In this document: piece after piece, positions 8,163-17,244 of the stretch
How positions within the stretch are numbered: the stretch's first letter is position 1
How the letters are laid out: the number at the start of each line of letters is the position of its first letter
Source of the DNA: Mucilaginibacter auburnensis
GTDB taxonomy: Bacteria; Bacteroidota; Bacteroidia; Sphingobacteriales; Sphingobacteriaceae
DNA: 64,000 nucleotides
Reading direction: 5' to 3'
NCBI RefSeq assembly: GCF_002797815.1
Contig: NZ_PGFJ01000001.1
Span: forward strand, 1-64,000
The notes under the pieces: model-generated
Told to the model about the DNA's origin: nothing
Databases searched by the model: none
Seen by the model: only the letters and a program-made list of their open reading frames with translations
Made by a program: the position numbers and the translations under genes

Positions 8163-9506
8163 ATGAGCGCTTACCATATTTTTATTGTTGAAGACGATGT
8201 TTGGTACAGCGAATTATTAAATTATCAGCTTTCTCTTAACCCTGATTACCAGGTTACCCGTTTTACCACTGCTACTGACTGCATAAAAAATCTGCACAAA
8301 AAGCCTGATCTGATCACCATTGATTACTCGTTGCCAGACATGACCGGTGCCGAGCTATTTAAGAAAATCAGGTTGGCCGATGCATCTGTACCCGTAATTG
8401 TAATAAGCGGTCAAAGTGACGTAAACACAGCGGTTGATCTGCTTAAAACCGGCGTTAGCGATTACCTCGTCAAGAACGACAACATTAAGGAGCTGCTGTG
8501 GAATGCCGTTATACGCGTACGCGAAAATCAATCGCTTAAAAAAGAAGTTGAGCACCTGCGGGAGGAACTGGGGCATAAATATGAGATAGGGAACATAATG
8601 GTGGGCGCGTCGCCTGCTATTAAAAAGATATTTGGCTTAATAGAAAAAGCGGCAAAGGCCAACATCAATGTATCTGTAACCGGTGAGACAGGTACCGGTA
8701 AAGAATTGGTAGCGAAGGCCATACATTACAACTCCGACAGGGCTAAAAAACCTTTTGTTGCCCTTAACATGTCGGCAATACCGTCAGAACTTTTAGAAAG
8801 CGAGTTGTTCGGTTATGAAAAAGGCGCATTTACAGGAGCCAACTCCCGCAAAACGGGAAAATTTGAAGAAGCTAACAAGGGCACATTATTTTTAGACGAG
8901 ATAGGCGAAATGGAGCCGGCCATGCAAAGCAAGCTGCTACGTGTTTTGCAAGAACGTGAACTAACCCGCCTTGGCGGCCACGATAAGGTTAAGCTTGATG
9001 TACGATTAATTGTGGCCACTCATAAAAACCTGGCCGAATTAGTAAAAAAAGGCACTTTCCGCGAGGACTTTTATTACCGCATAATGGGCTTACCTATTGA
9101 ATTGCCTCCCCTGCGCGACCGGGGTACTGATATTTTACTGCTGGCAAAGGCTTTTCTGGATGAATTTGTTAAAGAGAACCGGATGCCGGCTAAGCAATTA
9201 AGCAACGAGGCTAAAAACAAACTGATCAGCTATTCCTTTCCCGGCAATGTACGGGAACTAAGATCAGCTATTGAACTGGCGGCTGTGATGTGCGATGGGA
9301 AAGAGATCACTGCTGACGACCTGAGCTTTCACACTTCCGGCAGAGACAACATTGTAGCAACCGGCGATAAAACATTAGAAGAATATACGTGCGATATTAT
9401 CAGAGCCTACCTGCATAAGTATGAAAACAATGTGGTTAAGGTTGCCCAAAAGTTGGATATAGGCAAATCAACCATTTACAAAATGTTGCAGGAGCGAAAA
9501 CTCTAA
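8163..9506 (+). CDS. Sigma-54-dependent response regulator (NtrC family)
   Basis: 447 residues, three domains. The receiver domain (1-120) has the acidic pair ED near residue 10 and the phosphoacceptor Asp in [11 protein letters not shown], plus VISG and the late Lys in YLVKND. The AAA+ domain (about 145-370) has Walker A GETGTGKE, the sigma-54-contacting loop GAFTGA, Walker [11 protein letters not shown] and arginine-finger region FREDFYYR. The C-terminus is a Fis-type helix-turn-helix ([20 protein letters not shown]). It should activate sigma-54 promoters when phosphorylated. No histidine kinase adjoins, so it is an orphan here. A matching dyad sequence occurs upstream of itself and of the LruC gene downstream, a plausible target. 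Confidence 0.95.
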   Translation: MSAYHIFIVEDDVWYSELLNYQLSLNPDYQVTRFTTATDCIKNLHKKPDLITIDYSLPDMTGAELFKKIRLADASVPVIVISGQSDVNTAVDLLKTGVSDYLVKNDNIKELLWNAVIRVRENQSLKKEVEHLREELGHKYEIGNIMVGASPAIKKIFGLIEKAAKANINVSVTGETGTGKELVAKAIHYNSDRAKKPFVALNMSAIPSELLESELFGYEKGAFTGANSRKTGKFEEANKGTLFLDEIGEMEPAMQSKLLRVLQERELTRLGGHDKVKLDVRLIVATHKNLAELVKKGTFREDFYYRIMGLPIELPPLRDRGTDILLLAKAFLDEFVKENRMPAKQLSNEAKNKLISYSFPGNVRELRSAIELAAVMCDGKEITADDLSFHTSGRDNIVATGDKTLEEYTCDIIRAYLHKYENNVVKVAQKLDIGKSTIYKMLQERKL

Positions 9507-9525
9507 AACCGTTTAAACAAAAAAA

Positions 9526-9552
9526 CCGTCCCGAAAAATCGGGACGGTTTTC
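9526..9552. terminator. Terminator between response regulator and LruC genes
   Basis: CCGTCCCGA (9526-9534) pairs with TCGGGACGG (9539-9547) across a four-A loop, with A-runs before and T's after. It separates convergent genes and can act on both strands. Confidence 0.88.
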
Positions 9553-9570
9553 CGAACACTCAAACCTTAG

Positions 9571-11670
9571 TTACTTAGTATACAGGTTTGAGTTAACGCG
9601 ATAGCCTGAACCGGTATTAGTATACCAATCCGGGAATAATGATCCGCCTGAGCTGGCCCAATCAGCAAAGTGCGGATACGCGTCGGTTATTTTAACTTGT
9701 TCTAAGGGGTATGTAAAATTATCTGCAAAGCTTATAGCCCATGGCCAGTTGTCTTTGGTTAAATAGTATCTTGATGAAGATGGGATTGAGTTATCATCAC
9801 CCTGGCCCAACAACTTAGCATCGGCTTTATCAGTTGGAGCGTAACCCGGCAAGTGCACTTCATGCGTGCGGCGTGAGTTACTGATGAGGAATGAGTTGAT
9901 ACTTGCACCTGTTATGGTTGACTGTGCAACCGGAGTTGAAAGTGTCATTACCACTGTTGCTGTAGCGCCGTTAGTAACTTTATCTCTTGAGTTTAATACG
10001 TTAACAAAGTAGCCGTTATCCGGGTTGTTCAACATCAGGTCGGTGTTATCAAAAGGTATAATAACCGCTTTGCTTTGACCAGCTTCAACACCATTACCTG
10101 CCAATGAAATATAGTTGTCTTTAAATTTCTGACCGGTAACGCTTGCTACGTTAGATGCAGCGAATGGGAACTGAACACCGAAACCATTTTTAAATGATGC
10201 ACCTACTGCGGTAACGTTGTAATCGCCTTTTATAGTAACTACTTTATTTTGTGCATTGCTTTCAAAAGTGTAACGGTATTTAACTACTACGTCATTCAGG
10301 TCGTAATCGCCTTTGGTTGGCCAGTTATCTTCAAAAGCAATGTTAGCATAGCCACTTGCTGATGGATAGTAGCTTACATAAGCTTTACTTGCATCATTAG
10401 GGAAAGCGTCTAACTCGTCCGCTACACCATCGCCATCAGCATCGCCACCTTTATCAACAACCGGAACACCCACATTAGAGATACCTGTAATAGGGTTTGA
10501 TGAAGCATAGAATACTAAGTCGTTGAAATCGTTATCTGAACCGGTTTGTCTGTTTAGATCTTCAAATCCAACTAAAGTAACTTTGTTTACATCATCATAT
10601 AATACTACGGTATGTTTCTTTAATGCCGAATTAGTTTCAGGGTTAAGTTTATCGTCTGAATAGAATTTGGTATTGCCTGTTGCTACTCCTTTACCAGTCC
10701 AGCCGTTGCCAATTAATACAAAACCAATTGAAGTTCCCGGGTCAAAAGTTCCTAATTTAACTTTGTTACCAGATTTTAAGCCGCCGCCTGATCCTGCGCC
10801 CGATGCATTTGGAAGAATAATAGTTACTTTATCTATATCAGATTCGCTTGTAGGAGCACTACCTGTTTTGTAAGTATAAAACCCTAAAGTGTTAAGGTTA
10901 CCTGCGCCTTCGGCAACAAAAGTTATCCAGACATCTGATTTTTCAACAACGTTAAGTGTTGAGGTTACTTTGCTTGATAAATATTCCGGGTGCGTATCAG
11001 GAACCGGTTTGTATTCAGGCAAAGACGCGTTTACATAGCTCAATAACGAAGCGCTGATCACATCATCATTAGGCAACAGAAACTTGGGAACGCCCAGGTT
11101 GAATGGTGTTTGTGAAGTGTTTACAATAGCATCACTTGAAGAAGTATAAGGTGATGGATAAACAAATGTTATGCCCGAAGCCAGTGTGGTTAACGTTGAG
11201 GATGATGAGCCGCTTTGTTCAACTATTGCTTGTGGAACTATGTCGCCACCAAAAACAGACGGACCACCTATAGTTGCACTAACCGAAGAACCATTTATGT
11301 TAGCTACAGCATTACGCATTAAACCAACATAAGCCGGGTCAATAACCAACTGTTTAACTGTTGCCGGGATAGTTACAGCTGCAACCAGGTTTCCGCTGGC
11401 ATCAGTCACTCCCTTATATATAGCCGCGTTTCCATTAGTATTTGCCGGATTATATAGGCTAACTACTACCCCTTTCAAAGCATCGCCGTTTGGCGCTTTA
11501 AGCGAAAGTGATACGGTTACGTTTTTTGTGGTAGCAAAATTAAAACCATCAGGTGCAAGTTTTGTTATGTTATTACCACCGTTGGTATTTTGATCTGGGG
11601 TAATGCTGCTTTTTTTGCATGCTGCTAATAAAGTAAGTGCAGCTAACATCAGGGGAGTAAATTTTTTCAT
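9571..11670 (-). CDS. LruC domain-containing lipoprotein
   Basis: 699 residues. Signal peptide with lipobox LLAAC (Cys18), so a lipoprotein. Residues about 40-125 look like a carboxypeptidase-regulatory or Ig-like domain. A DUF4114-like segment (GTFDPGTSIGFVLIGNGW ... GSDNDFNDLVFY) lies around 315-395. A calcium-binding-like DADGDGVADELDAFPND follows near 410, leading into the LruC domain (from about 430: NIAFEDNWPTKGDYDLNDVVV ... FKNGFGVQFPF). LruC was named from a Leptospira lipoprotein; its role is unknown, and a surface-exposed or secreted adhesion-like protein is a reasonable guess. Upstream at 11722-11807 lie two dyads shared with the response regulator promoter and a possible sigma-54 -24 element. 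Confidence 0.87.
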   Translation of the reverse strand: MKKFTPLMLAALTLLAACKKSSITPDQNTNGGNNITKLAPDGFNFATTKNVTVSLSLKAPNGDALKGVVVSLYNPANTNGNAAIYKGVTDASGNLVAAVTIPATVKQLVIDPAYVGLMRNAVANINGSSVSATIGGPSVFGGDIVPQAIVEQSGSSSSTLTTLASGITFVYPSPYTSSSDAIVNTSQTPFNLGVPKFLLPNDDVISASLLSYVNASLPEYKPVPDTHPEYLSSKVTSTLNVVEKSDVWITFVAEGAGNLNTLGFYTYKTGSAPTSESDIDKVTIILPNASGAGSGGGLKSGNKVKLGTFDPGTSIGFVLIGNGWTGKGVATGNTKFYSDDKLNPETNSALKKHTVVLYDDVNKVTLVGFEDLNRQTGSDNDFNDLVFYASSNPITGISNVGVPVVDKGGDADGDGVADELDAFPNDASKAYVSYYPSASGYANIAFEDNWPTKGDYDLNDVVVKYRYTFESNAQNKVVTIKGDYNVTAVGASFKNGFGVQFPFAASNVASVTGQKFKDNYISLAGNGVEAGQSKAVIIPFDNTDLMLNNPDNGYFVNVLNSRDKVTNGATATVVMTLSTPVAQSTITGASINSFLISNSRRTHEVHLPGYAPTDKADAKLLGQGDDNSIPSSSRYYLTKDNWPWAISFADNFTYPLEQVKITDAYPHFADWASSGGSLFPDWYTNTGSGYRVNSNLYTK

Positions 11671-12090
11671 TCTATTATTGGGCTTTTATCGTTGATCCGG
11701 TTTATACAAAATACGTTCCACCGTGCCAAACCTGCATTTCAAGCCTAAAAACGATGTTTTGCCCCATGCCACAATTCCATTTTTTGGAATAAAATCCATA
11801 TTATGGAATATTGGAGATTGATTTTAAATTTGGATTGAAACAAGAGTTCAGCTAAAATTTGAGCTCCTATCGTCTTTAACTATAGGGCATGAAAGCGATT
11901 AACCACACAAAACGCCCATCACTATTTCGATTATTGCCCATACATCCATTACATTTTAGAAATATTTAAATTTTATTGATAAATAATTATAAATATTTCA
12001 AAATAAATTGCATTTTTATAAAAAACAACTCATATATTTCATTATTGATGAAAAAATTGAGTAACCAATAATTTAAACGAGCGATTTTAC
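11671..12090. other. Divergent intergenic region between LruC and ATP-grasp genes
   Basis: 420 bases, no convincing reading frame. The half next to the LruC gene holds the dyads described at 11722-11807. The half next to the ATP-grasp gene (11930-12090) is very AT-rich and holds a weak TATATTTC, a possible -7 element, 50 bases before the start at 12091. I see nothing else. Confidence 0.6.
11722..11807 (-). promoter_or_regulatory. Candidate enhancer dyads plus sigma-54-like -24 element for the LruC gene
   Basis: Two sites of the form TCCA-N5-TGGA lie at 11776-11788 and 11795-11807, 19 bases apart. The first extends to a 16-base exact match with the site at 8079. On the minus strand TTGGCACG (11729-11722) equals the consensus -24 half of sigma-54 promoters, but the -12 half is not a good match. 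The order (two upstream sites, then a -24 element, then the gene) suits an NtrC-type activator. Confidence 0.4.
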
Positions 12091-13539
12091 ATGCAGGAAT
12101 CAGCCTATTTTAATGAATATAGCCCTATAAGTGGCGTTTGGGATGAAATGTATGGTGATGATTCCAATGTACGCGATCATTATCGCAAAGTAATTGAATA
12201 CATTTCGGGCGAATCTGCCGACGATCTCAATAAAAAAGAGGAGTTAGCTAAACGTCTCTTCATGAGCCAGGGTATAACCTTTACTGTATATAATAGTGGT
12301 GAAGGAATTGAAAAAATATTTCCTTTTGATATTATTCCACGTATCATAACAGCTGCTGAGTGGGCTTTTGTTGAAAAAGGCATTAAACAGCGCCTAACCG
12401 CGCTCAACCACTTCCTTAAAGATATTTACCATAACCAGTTTATAATTAAAGACGGCATAGTACCTATTGACGTTATTTACTCCTGCCCGCATTTTTTGCG
12501 CGAAATGTACCAGTTGAATGTACCTTATGACATCTACATTCACATTTCCGGTATAGATCTTATACGTGACAGCGATGGAACATTCTACGTGCTGGAAGAT
12601 AACCTGCGTACGCCATCAGGTGTTAGCTATATGCTGGAGAATAGGGAAATAACCAAACGTTTGTTTCCCGACCTGTTGCCACAATGCGGTGTACGCAGCG
12701 TTACCGAGTATCCCGCTATATTATACCGCAATCTTTTGGCGCTATCACCACGGCAAATTGCCAACCCAACCATTGTGCTGCTAAGTCCGGGTATATATAA
12801 TTCAGCCTATTTTGAGCACACCACACTGGCGCGCTTAATGGGTGTTGAATTGGTTGAAGGGCGCGACCTGGTTGTTAAAGACCACAAGGTTTACATGAAA
12901 ACTACCGTTGGCCTGCAACAGGTTGATGTAATATACCGCCGGGTTGATGATGATTATCTTGATCCGTTGGTATTCAATCCGCAAAGCATGTTGGGTGTTG
13001 CAGGTATAATGGGCGCTTACCGCAAAGGCAATGTGGCCATAGTAAATGCTATTGGTAATGGCGTGGCCGATGACAAAGCCGTTTACACCTATGTGCCGCA
13101 AATGATCAAATATTACCTGAATGAAGAGCCTATATTGAAAAACGTACCAACGCACCAGTTAGGCAATCCGGATGAAATGGATTATGTGTTTAAAAACATG
13201 AACCGAATGGTAATAAAACGCACCAACGGCAGCGGCGGCTACGGTATGCTGATGGGGCATGCAGCATCTGACCAGGAAATAGAAGATTATAAAAAAGAGA
13301 TACTGAAAGAGCCACGCAACTTTATAGCACAGCCAACCATCAGCCTTTCGGCAGCGCCATGCTACATGCAGGGAGAGCTTAAACCGAGGCGTATTGACCT
13401 GAGGCCCTATGCGTTGTTCGGTCCGGATGGTATTGAGATAGTGCCTGGCGGATTAACCCGTGTAGCGCTCAAAGAAGGCTCACTGGTAGTAAACAGTTCA
13501 CAAGGCGGGGGCAGTAAGGATACGTGGGTGCTGGCATAG
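12091..13539 (+). CDS. Circularly permuted ATP-grasp type 2 protein
   Basis: 482 residues, a DUF404/DUF407 protein. The pattern includes GITFTVYNSGEG near residue 55, the YVLEDNLRTPSGVSYMLENR block near 172, PGIYNSAYFEHTTLARLMGVELVEG-like core near 240-265, IYRRVDDDYLDP near 280, and the basic KRTNGSGGYGMLMG near 380. The fold is an ATP-grasp with permuted order, predicted to ligate amino acids or peptides. Together with the next two genes (alpha-E and transglutaminase-like) it forms a conserved bacterial operon proposed to make or process a peptide tag or small peptide; the product is not known. The ATG at 12091 fits the family N-terminus. Confidence 0.93.
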   Translation: MQESAYFNEYSPISGVWDEMYGDDSNVRDHYRKVIEYISGESADDLNKKEELAKRLFMSQGITFTVYNSGEGIEKIFPFDIIPRIITAAEWAFVEKGIKQRLTALNHFLKDIYHNQFIIKDGIVPIDVIYSCPHFLREMYQLNVPYDIYIHISGIDLIRDSDGTFYVLEDNLRTPSGVSYMLENREITKRLFPDLLPQCGVRSVTEYPAILYRNLLALSPRQIANPTIVLLSPGIYNSAYFEHTTLARLMGVELVEGRDLVVKDHKVYMKTTVGLQQVDVIYRRVDDDYLDPLVFNPQSMLGVAGIMGAYRKGNVAIVNAIGNGVADDKAVYTYVPQMIKYYLNEEPILKNVPTHQLGNPDEMDYVFKNMNRMVIKRTNGSGGYGMLMGHAASDQEIEDYKKEILKEPRNFIAQPTISLSAAPCYMQGELKPRRIDLRPYALFGPDGIEIVPGGLTRVALKEGSLVVNSSQGGGSKDTWVLA

Positions 13540-13644
13540 GCCCCCTAACCCCCTAAAGGGGGAACAAATAAAACTTTGTTCATGAAGACATTTTTAAATA
13601 AAATATTAATTATTACTCCCCCTTTAGGGGGCTGGGGGGCTGGC
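13539..13644. repeat. Paired GC-rich palindromic repeats, second pair
   Basis: Left copy 13539-13565 (core CCCCCTAAAGGGGG, ending GGAAC) and right copy 13615-13644 (core CTCCCCCTTTAGGGGG, then GCTGGGGGGCTGGC) face each other across a 49-base AT-rich spacer. It begins at the last base of the ATP-grasp stop codon and ends two bases before the alpha-E start codon, filling nearly the whole gap. Same family as 244-336. Confidence 0.85.
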
Positions 13645-13646
13645 AT

Positions 13647-14582
13647 ATGTTAAGCAGGGTAGCAGCAAGTTTTTTTTGGATGAGCCGATATATTGAGCGC
13701 AGCGACGGTTTATTGCGTATGCTGAAGATCAATTACGCCTCATCACAGGATACCATTGAAGAGTTTACCTGGGAACCGGTAATTGTAATGTACTCCAGCT
13801 TAAGCGACGAGGAAGCGGCAGCTTTTGAGAACGATAGCCGAGCGGTACTAAAGTACATGGTTACCGGCAAGGGCAACTCTAATTCTATTGTGAACATCAT
13901 TACGCTGGCTCGTGAAAATGCCCGCGGCGTGCAGGAACACATTACCAAAGACCTTTGGCAGTGCCTTAACGAGTACTATCATGCGGTAAAGGATAGCAAA
14001 CTGGAACGCGCTTTACAACGCGAAGATCCTATTGGTTTGCTGGATGTGCTCATTAAGCAGGTAATGTTGTATTACGGCACGGTTGAAATTACCATGGAAC
14101 GTGGCGAAGGACGCAGCTTTATGAATATGGGTAAATACCTGGAACGCGCCATACAATCTGTTGATATTTTGGATACAAAGTTTGGGTCTATTTCAGAAAA
14201 CCCCGACCTGTTAACAGATACCACGTATTGGAAACACCTGTTGCTGTCATTAGGCGGTTACGAGTTGTATCTTAAAACCTACCGTGAGGGCTTTGAGGCG
14301 GAGAATGTTTTGGAGCAGGTAGTATTGAACAATGACTTTCCACGCTCGGTTATCTACTCCATTAACAACATACAAAAGTATTTTGAACGCCTGAAAAAAG
14401 ATAGCAATCTGGATAATTTCAGGGAGTTATCTTTCCAGATAGGCCGGCTTCAAAGTCGCATTAAATACAGTTCGGTACGCAGCATAAAGCAAGAAGGGCT
14501 ACACCACTTTTTGGCACAGATCCGCAGTGAGTTGTACGGAATAAGCGATGCTATGAATCAGTATTATTTCGGCAATTCGTAA
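13647..14582 (+). CDS. Alpha-E domain protein
   Basis: 311 residues, an all-helical DUF403 (alpha-E) protein. It starts MLSRVAASFFWMSRYIERSD, the family's signature N-terminus, and contains ITLARENARGVQEHIT near residue 86 and FMNMGKYLERAIQSVDILD near 155. Alpha-E proteins always travel with permuted ATP-grasp and transglutaminase-like genes and may bind or modify the ligase product; no reaction has been shown. The start ATG immediately follows a GC-rich repeat. Confidence 0.93.
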   Translation: MLSRVAASFFWMSRYIERSDGLLRMLKINYASSQDTIEEFTWEPVIVMYSSLSDEEAAAFENDSRAVLKYMVTGKGNSNSIVNIITLARENARGVQEHITKDLWQCLNEYYHAVKDSKLERALQREDPIGLLDVLIKQVMLYYGTVEITMERGEGRSFMNMGKYLERAIQSVDILDTKFGSISENPDLLTDTTYWKHLLLSLGGYELYLKTYREGFEAENVLEQVVLNNDFPRSVIYSINNIQKYFERLKKDSNLDNFRELSFQIGRLQSRIKYSSVRSIKQEGLHHFLAQIRSELYGISDAMNQYYFGNS

Positions 14583-14607
14583 TTAATTAAGGTTAAAAAA
14601 ACACACA

Positions 14608-15588
14608 ATGCCTGAGTTTCAAATTCAACATATTACTACCTACCTGTACGACAGACCCGTTAGAGACAGCGCTAATCAGATCATTCTCTTTCCAATAAAG
14701 GATGATTATCAAGATGTTATCAAGCATGATGTTATAGTAAGTGGCAGCCCATTGGTTGATACCTTTATTGACTACTATGGTAACGAGGTAGGTACTTTCA
14801 CCTATAGCGAGCCGCATTCCATGCTGGTCATCACATCAAAAGTACTGGTAGTTACCAAGCATCGCCCTCTGCCTATTAATGATATTTTCCCCGCGCAGCA
14901 ATGGGAAGATCTTAAACCATTAAAGCATATGGCCCCTTATATTGATTTTTTAAGGCAGGAACAGTTTGAGGGGTTGGCCGATCTGCAAAAAGTTGTTGAC
15001 GAAGAATGGTCAATAGACGACACCCCCTACCAGGTGGCTTTGCGGTTTTGCCAGTATGTGTATGATAATTTTGAATACATAAAGGGTGTAACTACAGTTG
15101 AAACTACCTTAGATGAAATCTGGAAAATAAAAGCGGGTGTATGCCAGGACTTTGCACATATATTAACCGAAATGCTGCGATTGGTTAAAATACCCGCGCG
15201 CTATGTTAGCGGCTATATTTGCACCTACAAAAACGGCATGCGCGGCGAAGGCGCTACCCATGCCTGGGCCGAAGCTTATATACCCGACTATGGTTGGCTG
15301 GGCATTGACCCTACCAATAACTGCATAGCCAACGAAACGCATGTTAGATTAGCCGTTGGCCGAAACTTTAGCGATTGCTCGCCGGTTAAAGGCGTTTACA
15401 AAGGCGCTTCGGGGCACCGCCTGGAAGTGTCGGTAACTGTCGATGACGAAATTGGCAACGCGCCTGTAGAAAGTTCAACGGTTGAGATCATATCTGCACC
15501 TACGCCGGCTGATGCCAACGTTGTAACTAAAAACAGCTATCAACGTTACATGGAAATGATACAACAGCAACAACAGCAGCAGCAATAA
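14608..15588 (+). CDS. Transglutaminase-like cysteine peptidase family protein with poly-Gln tail
   Basis: 326 residues. An N-terminal beta domain (FQIQHITTYLYDRPVRDSANQI) is followed by a transglutaminase core with the catalytic triad: Cys in KAGVCQDFAHI near residue 180, His in GATHAWAEAYI near 218, Asp in WLGIDPTNN near 233. It probably acts as a peptidase or amidase on the peptide made by the operon's ATP-grasp ligase. The last residues are a run of eight or more glutamines (CAA/CAG codons) that double as the 5' arm of the terminator hairpin. 25 bases after alpha-E; same operon. Confidence 0.93.
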   Translation: MPEFQIQHITTYLYDRPVRDSANQIILFPIKDDYQDVIKHDVIVSGSPLVDTFIDYYGNEVGTFTYSEPHSMLVITSKVLVVTKHRPLPINDIFPAQQWEDLKPLKHMAPYIDFLRQEQFEGLADLQKVVDEEWSIDDTPYQVALRFCQYVYDNFEYIKGVTTVETTLDEIWKIKAGVCQDFAHILTEMLRLVKIPARYVSGYICTYKNGMRGEGATHAWAEAYIPDYGWLGIDPTNNCIANETHVRLAVGRNFSDCSPVKGVYKGASGHRLEVSVTVDDEIGNAPVESSTVEIISAPTPADANVVTKNSYQRYMEMIQQQQQQQQ

Positions 15589-15602
15589 TTGCTGCTATTT
15601 TA
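15578..15602 (+). terminator. Terminator overlapping the poly-Gln codons
   Basis: AGCAGCAA (15578-15585) pairs with TTGCTGCT (15589-15596), leaving the TAA stop codon as loop, then ATTTTAATT. The 5' arm is made of the glutamine codons at the end of the transglutaminase gene. Confidence 0.6.
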
Positions 15603-15603
15603 A

Positions 15604-16125
15604 TTATAATATCGCTTTCTTAACAGCGGCTACCAGATCATCAATCTTAGGTTCTTTTGAAAAAGCTTTGGTTAGCTTGCCTTGTTTATTGTAAATAGCT
15701 ATGTACGGCGTGGTTTGCACCTGATAGTAACGCTGTACAGGGTAAAAGCCATACTTTAAATAATCAGGATACTCGGTACCCATAACTATGTTTTTGTACT
15801 TGTATAGCTGATAATCGCGTTCAAAGTTTTTGATCATGCCCATCCACGGATACTCAGTTTTAGAGAAGGTAACCATTACTATCTGAATATTTTTAAGCAC
15901 ATTCATCCTGTCTTTCATTTCCATGGTTAGTTGCTGGCAGTGCGGGCAATCCGTACCAAAATAAATGATCATGGCGGGCTGTCCCTTTTTAAGGTCCGTC
16001 CATTGGGTAAAAGTACTGTCGGGTTTTAATATACGATAATGTGCAATAGTACCATTATTGGTTTGCGCATTGCTGCAGCCGGCTGCTATAACCAGACCTA
16101 AAAAAAATAATAAGCGTTTCATCAT
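15604..16125 (-). CDS. Thioredoxin-like lipoprotein (TlpA/redoxin type)
   Basis: I start at 16125 (MMKRLLFFLGLVIAAGC): it gives a lipoprotein signal with Cys at the IAAGC lipobox and places the gene 8 bases after the upstream stop. The mature protein has a thioredoxin-fold core, MIIYFGTDCPHCQQL with a CPHC redox pair, and a cis-proline region VQTTPYIAIYNKQG. CPHC is also the DsbA active-site sequence, but the arrangement is TlpA-like. It probably reduces or oxidises protein disulfides in the periplasm. It follows the oxidoreductase gene and shares its transcript, though no functional link is visible. Confidence 0.85.
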   Translation of the reverse strand: MMKRLLFFLGLVIAAGCSNAQTNNGTIAHYRILKPDSTFTQWTDLKKGQPAMIIYFGTDCPHCQQLTMEMKDRMNVLKNIQIVMVTFSKTEYPWMGMIKNFERDYQLYKYKNIVMGTEYPDYLKYGFYPVQRYYQVQTTPYIAIYNKQGKLTKAFSKEPKIDDLVAAVKKAIL

Positions 16126-16133
16126 CTTTAAAA

Positions 16134-17147
16134 TCATTGAAGCATTTCCATTTGCCATACCAAATGTTCTTCTGTTATGGGGTATAACGCATTTTGGCGT
16201 ATGGAATGATATACCGCGTAAAATAAATTATTATAGTCGCCCTTAGGGGCCGTTATCATTTCAATATTTTTTTTCCCGTCAATGCCCACTGTAACCAGCC
16301 TGCCATCACAACCTTCCGGCTCTACGCCGTAAGCAGGATCATCGGGCGAAACCGGAATATTTAATTGTGCTTCCTGAACATCGCAACGGTGTTTACTAAA
16401 ACTCCCTAACGAGCCATGCACCACATAAGCAGGAAGTGCATCTGCAATTAACAAGCCCGATACCAGCGATACCACTAAGCCGCCAGGGTAAACAAGCCTT
16501 AGGTTAATATAATCAAATATCTCGGTACCTTCGCGCTGTTTGGTTTCGATCTTATCAAATGACAGTGGTTTTCCAAATAAATGTATAGCCTGGTCAACTA
16601 TATGCGGCCCCAGTTCGTAACCGGTACCGGTAACCGGCGTATCTCCGGTTTCTTTAAAAGGCTTTACAGAAAGCTCAGGTTTATATCTGTCAAACCTGAT
16701 GTGCATCTCAGTGAGTTTACCTAACCTGCCGCTTTCAATAACTTCCTTTACAGAGAGAAAATCACTGTCCCAACGGCGGTTTTGGTAACCAAACACCTGC
16801 TTTCCCGTTTTTCTGGCCTCATCAAACAAAGCCTTTGCCTCGGCAGCATCAGCACAGGCTGGTTTTTCAATTAAAACATGTTTGCCAGCTTGTAACACCC
16901 GTTTGGCTAATTCAAAATGGGTAAAGTTAGGCGTATTAACTATGATGAGTTCTATCTCAGCATCATTTAACAGCTCTTCAACCGAACTGTAGCTTAAAAC
17001 ATCCGGATAGTCGGCAACCATTTTCTTTTGGTTGCGCTCTACAACCGCCTTCAGTTTAAATTGTGGATTAGTGCTTAAGAATGGAGCGTGAAATACCTTT
17101 CCCGACATACCATAAGCCATTAAACCGGTAACAATTGGAGACGACAT
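16134..17147 (-). CDS. Gfo/Idh/MocA family NAD(P)-dependent oxidoreductase
   Basis: 337 residues. The N-terminal Rossmann fold begins VTGLMAYGMSGKVFHAPFL (a GYGxSGxxFHAP pattern typical of the YdgJ/YhhX-like branch); the second motif is VLIEKPAC near residue 95, the EKP triad; then RRWDSDFLSV near 125 and the substrate-domain GTGYELGPHIVDQAIHLFGKP near 175. Members oxidise or reduce sugars and inositols or related cyclic alcohols with NAD(P). The substrate here cannot be told; there are no sugar-catabolic neighbours. Confidence 0.92.
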   Translation of the reverse strand: MSSPIVTGLMAYGMSGKVFHAPFLSTNPQFKLKAVVERNQKKMVADYPDVLSYSSVEELLNDAEIELIIVNTPNFTHFELAKRVLQAGKHVLIEKPACADAAEAKALFDEARKTGKQVFGYQNRRWDSDFLSVKEVIESGRLGKLTEMHIRFDRYKPELSVKPFKETGDTPVTGTGYELGPHIVDQAIHLFGKPLSFDKIETKQREGTEIFDYINLRLVYPGGLVVSLVSGLLIADALPAYVVHGSLGSFSKHRCDVQEAQLNIPVSPDDPAYGVEPEGCDGRLVTVGIDGKKNIEMITAPKGDYNNLFYAVYHSIRQNALYPITEEHLVWQMEMLQ

Positions 17148-17244
17148 ATTGTAGTTTTATGTGTTAAATTGATTAACGCAGCCAAATTATTGCTTTAAAA
17201 GGGCTATTGCAAAATTTAAAGGTAAAAAGCAGGCTACGATGTTG

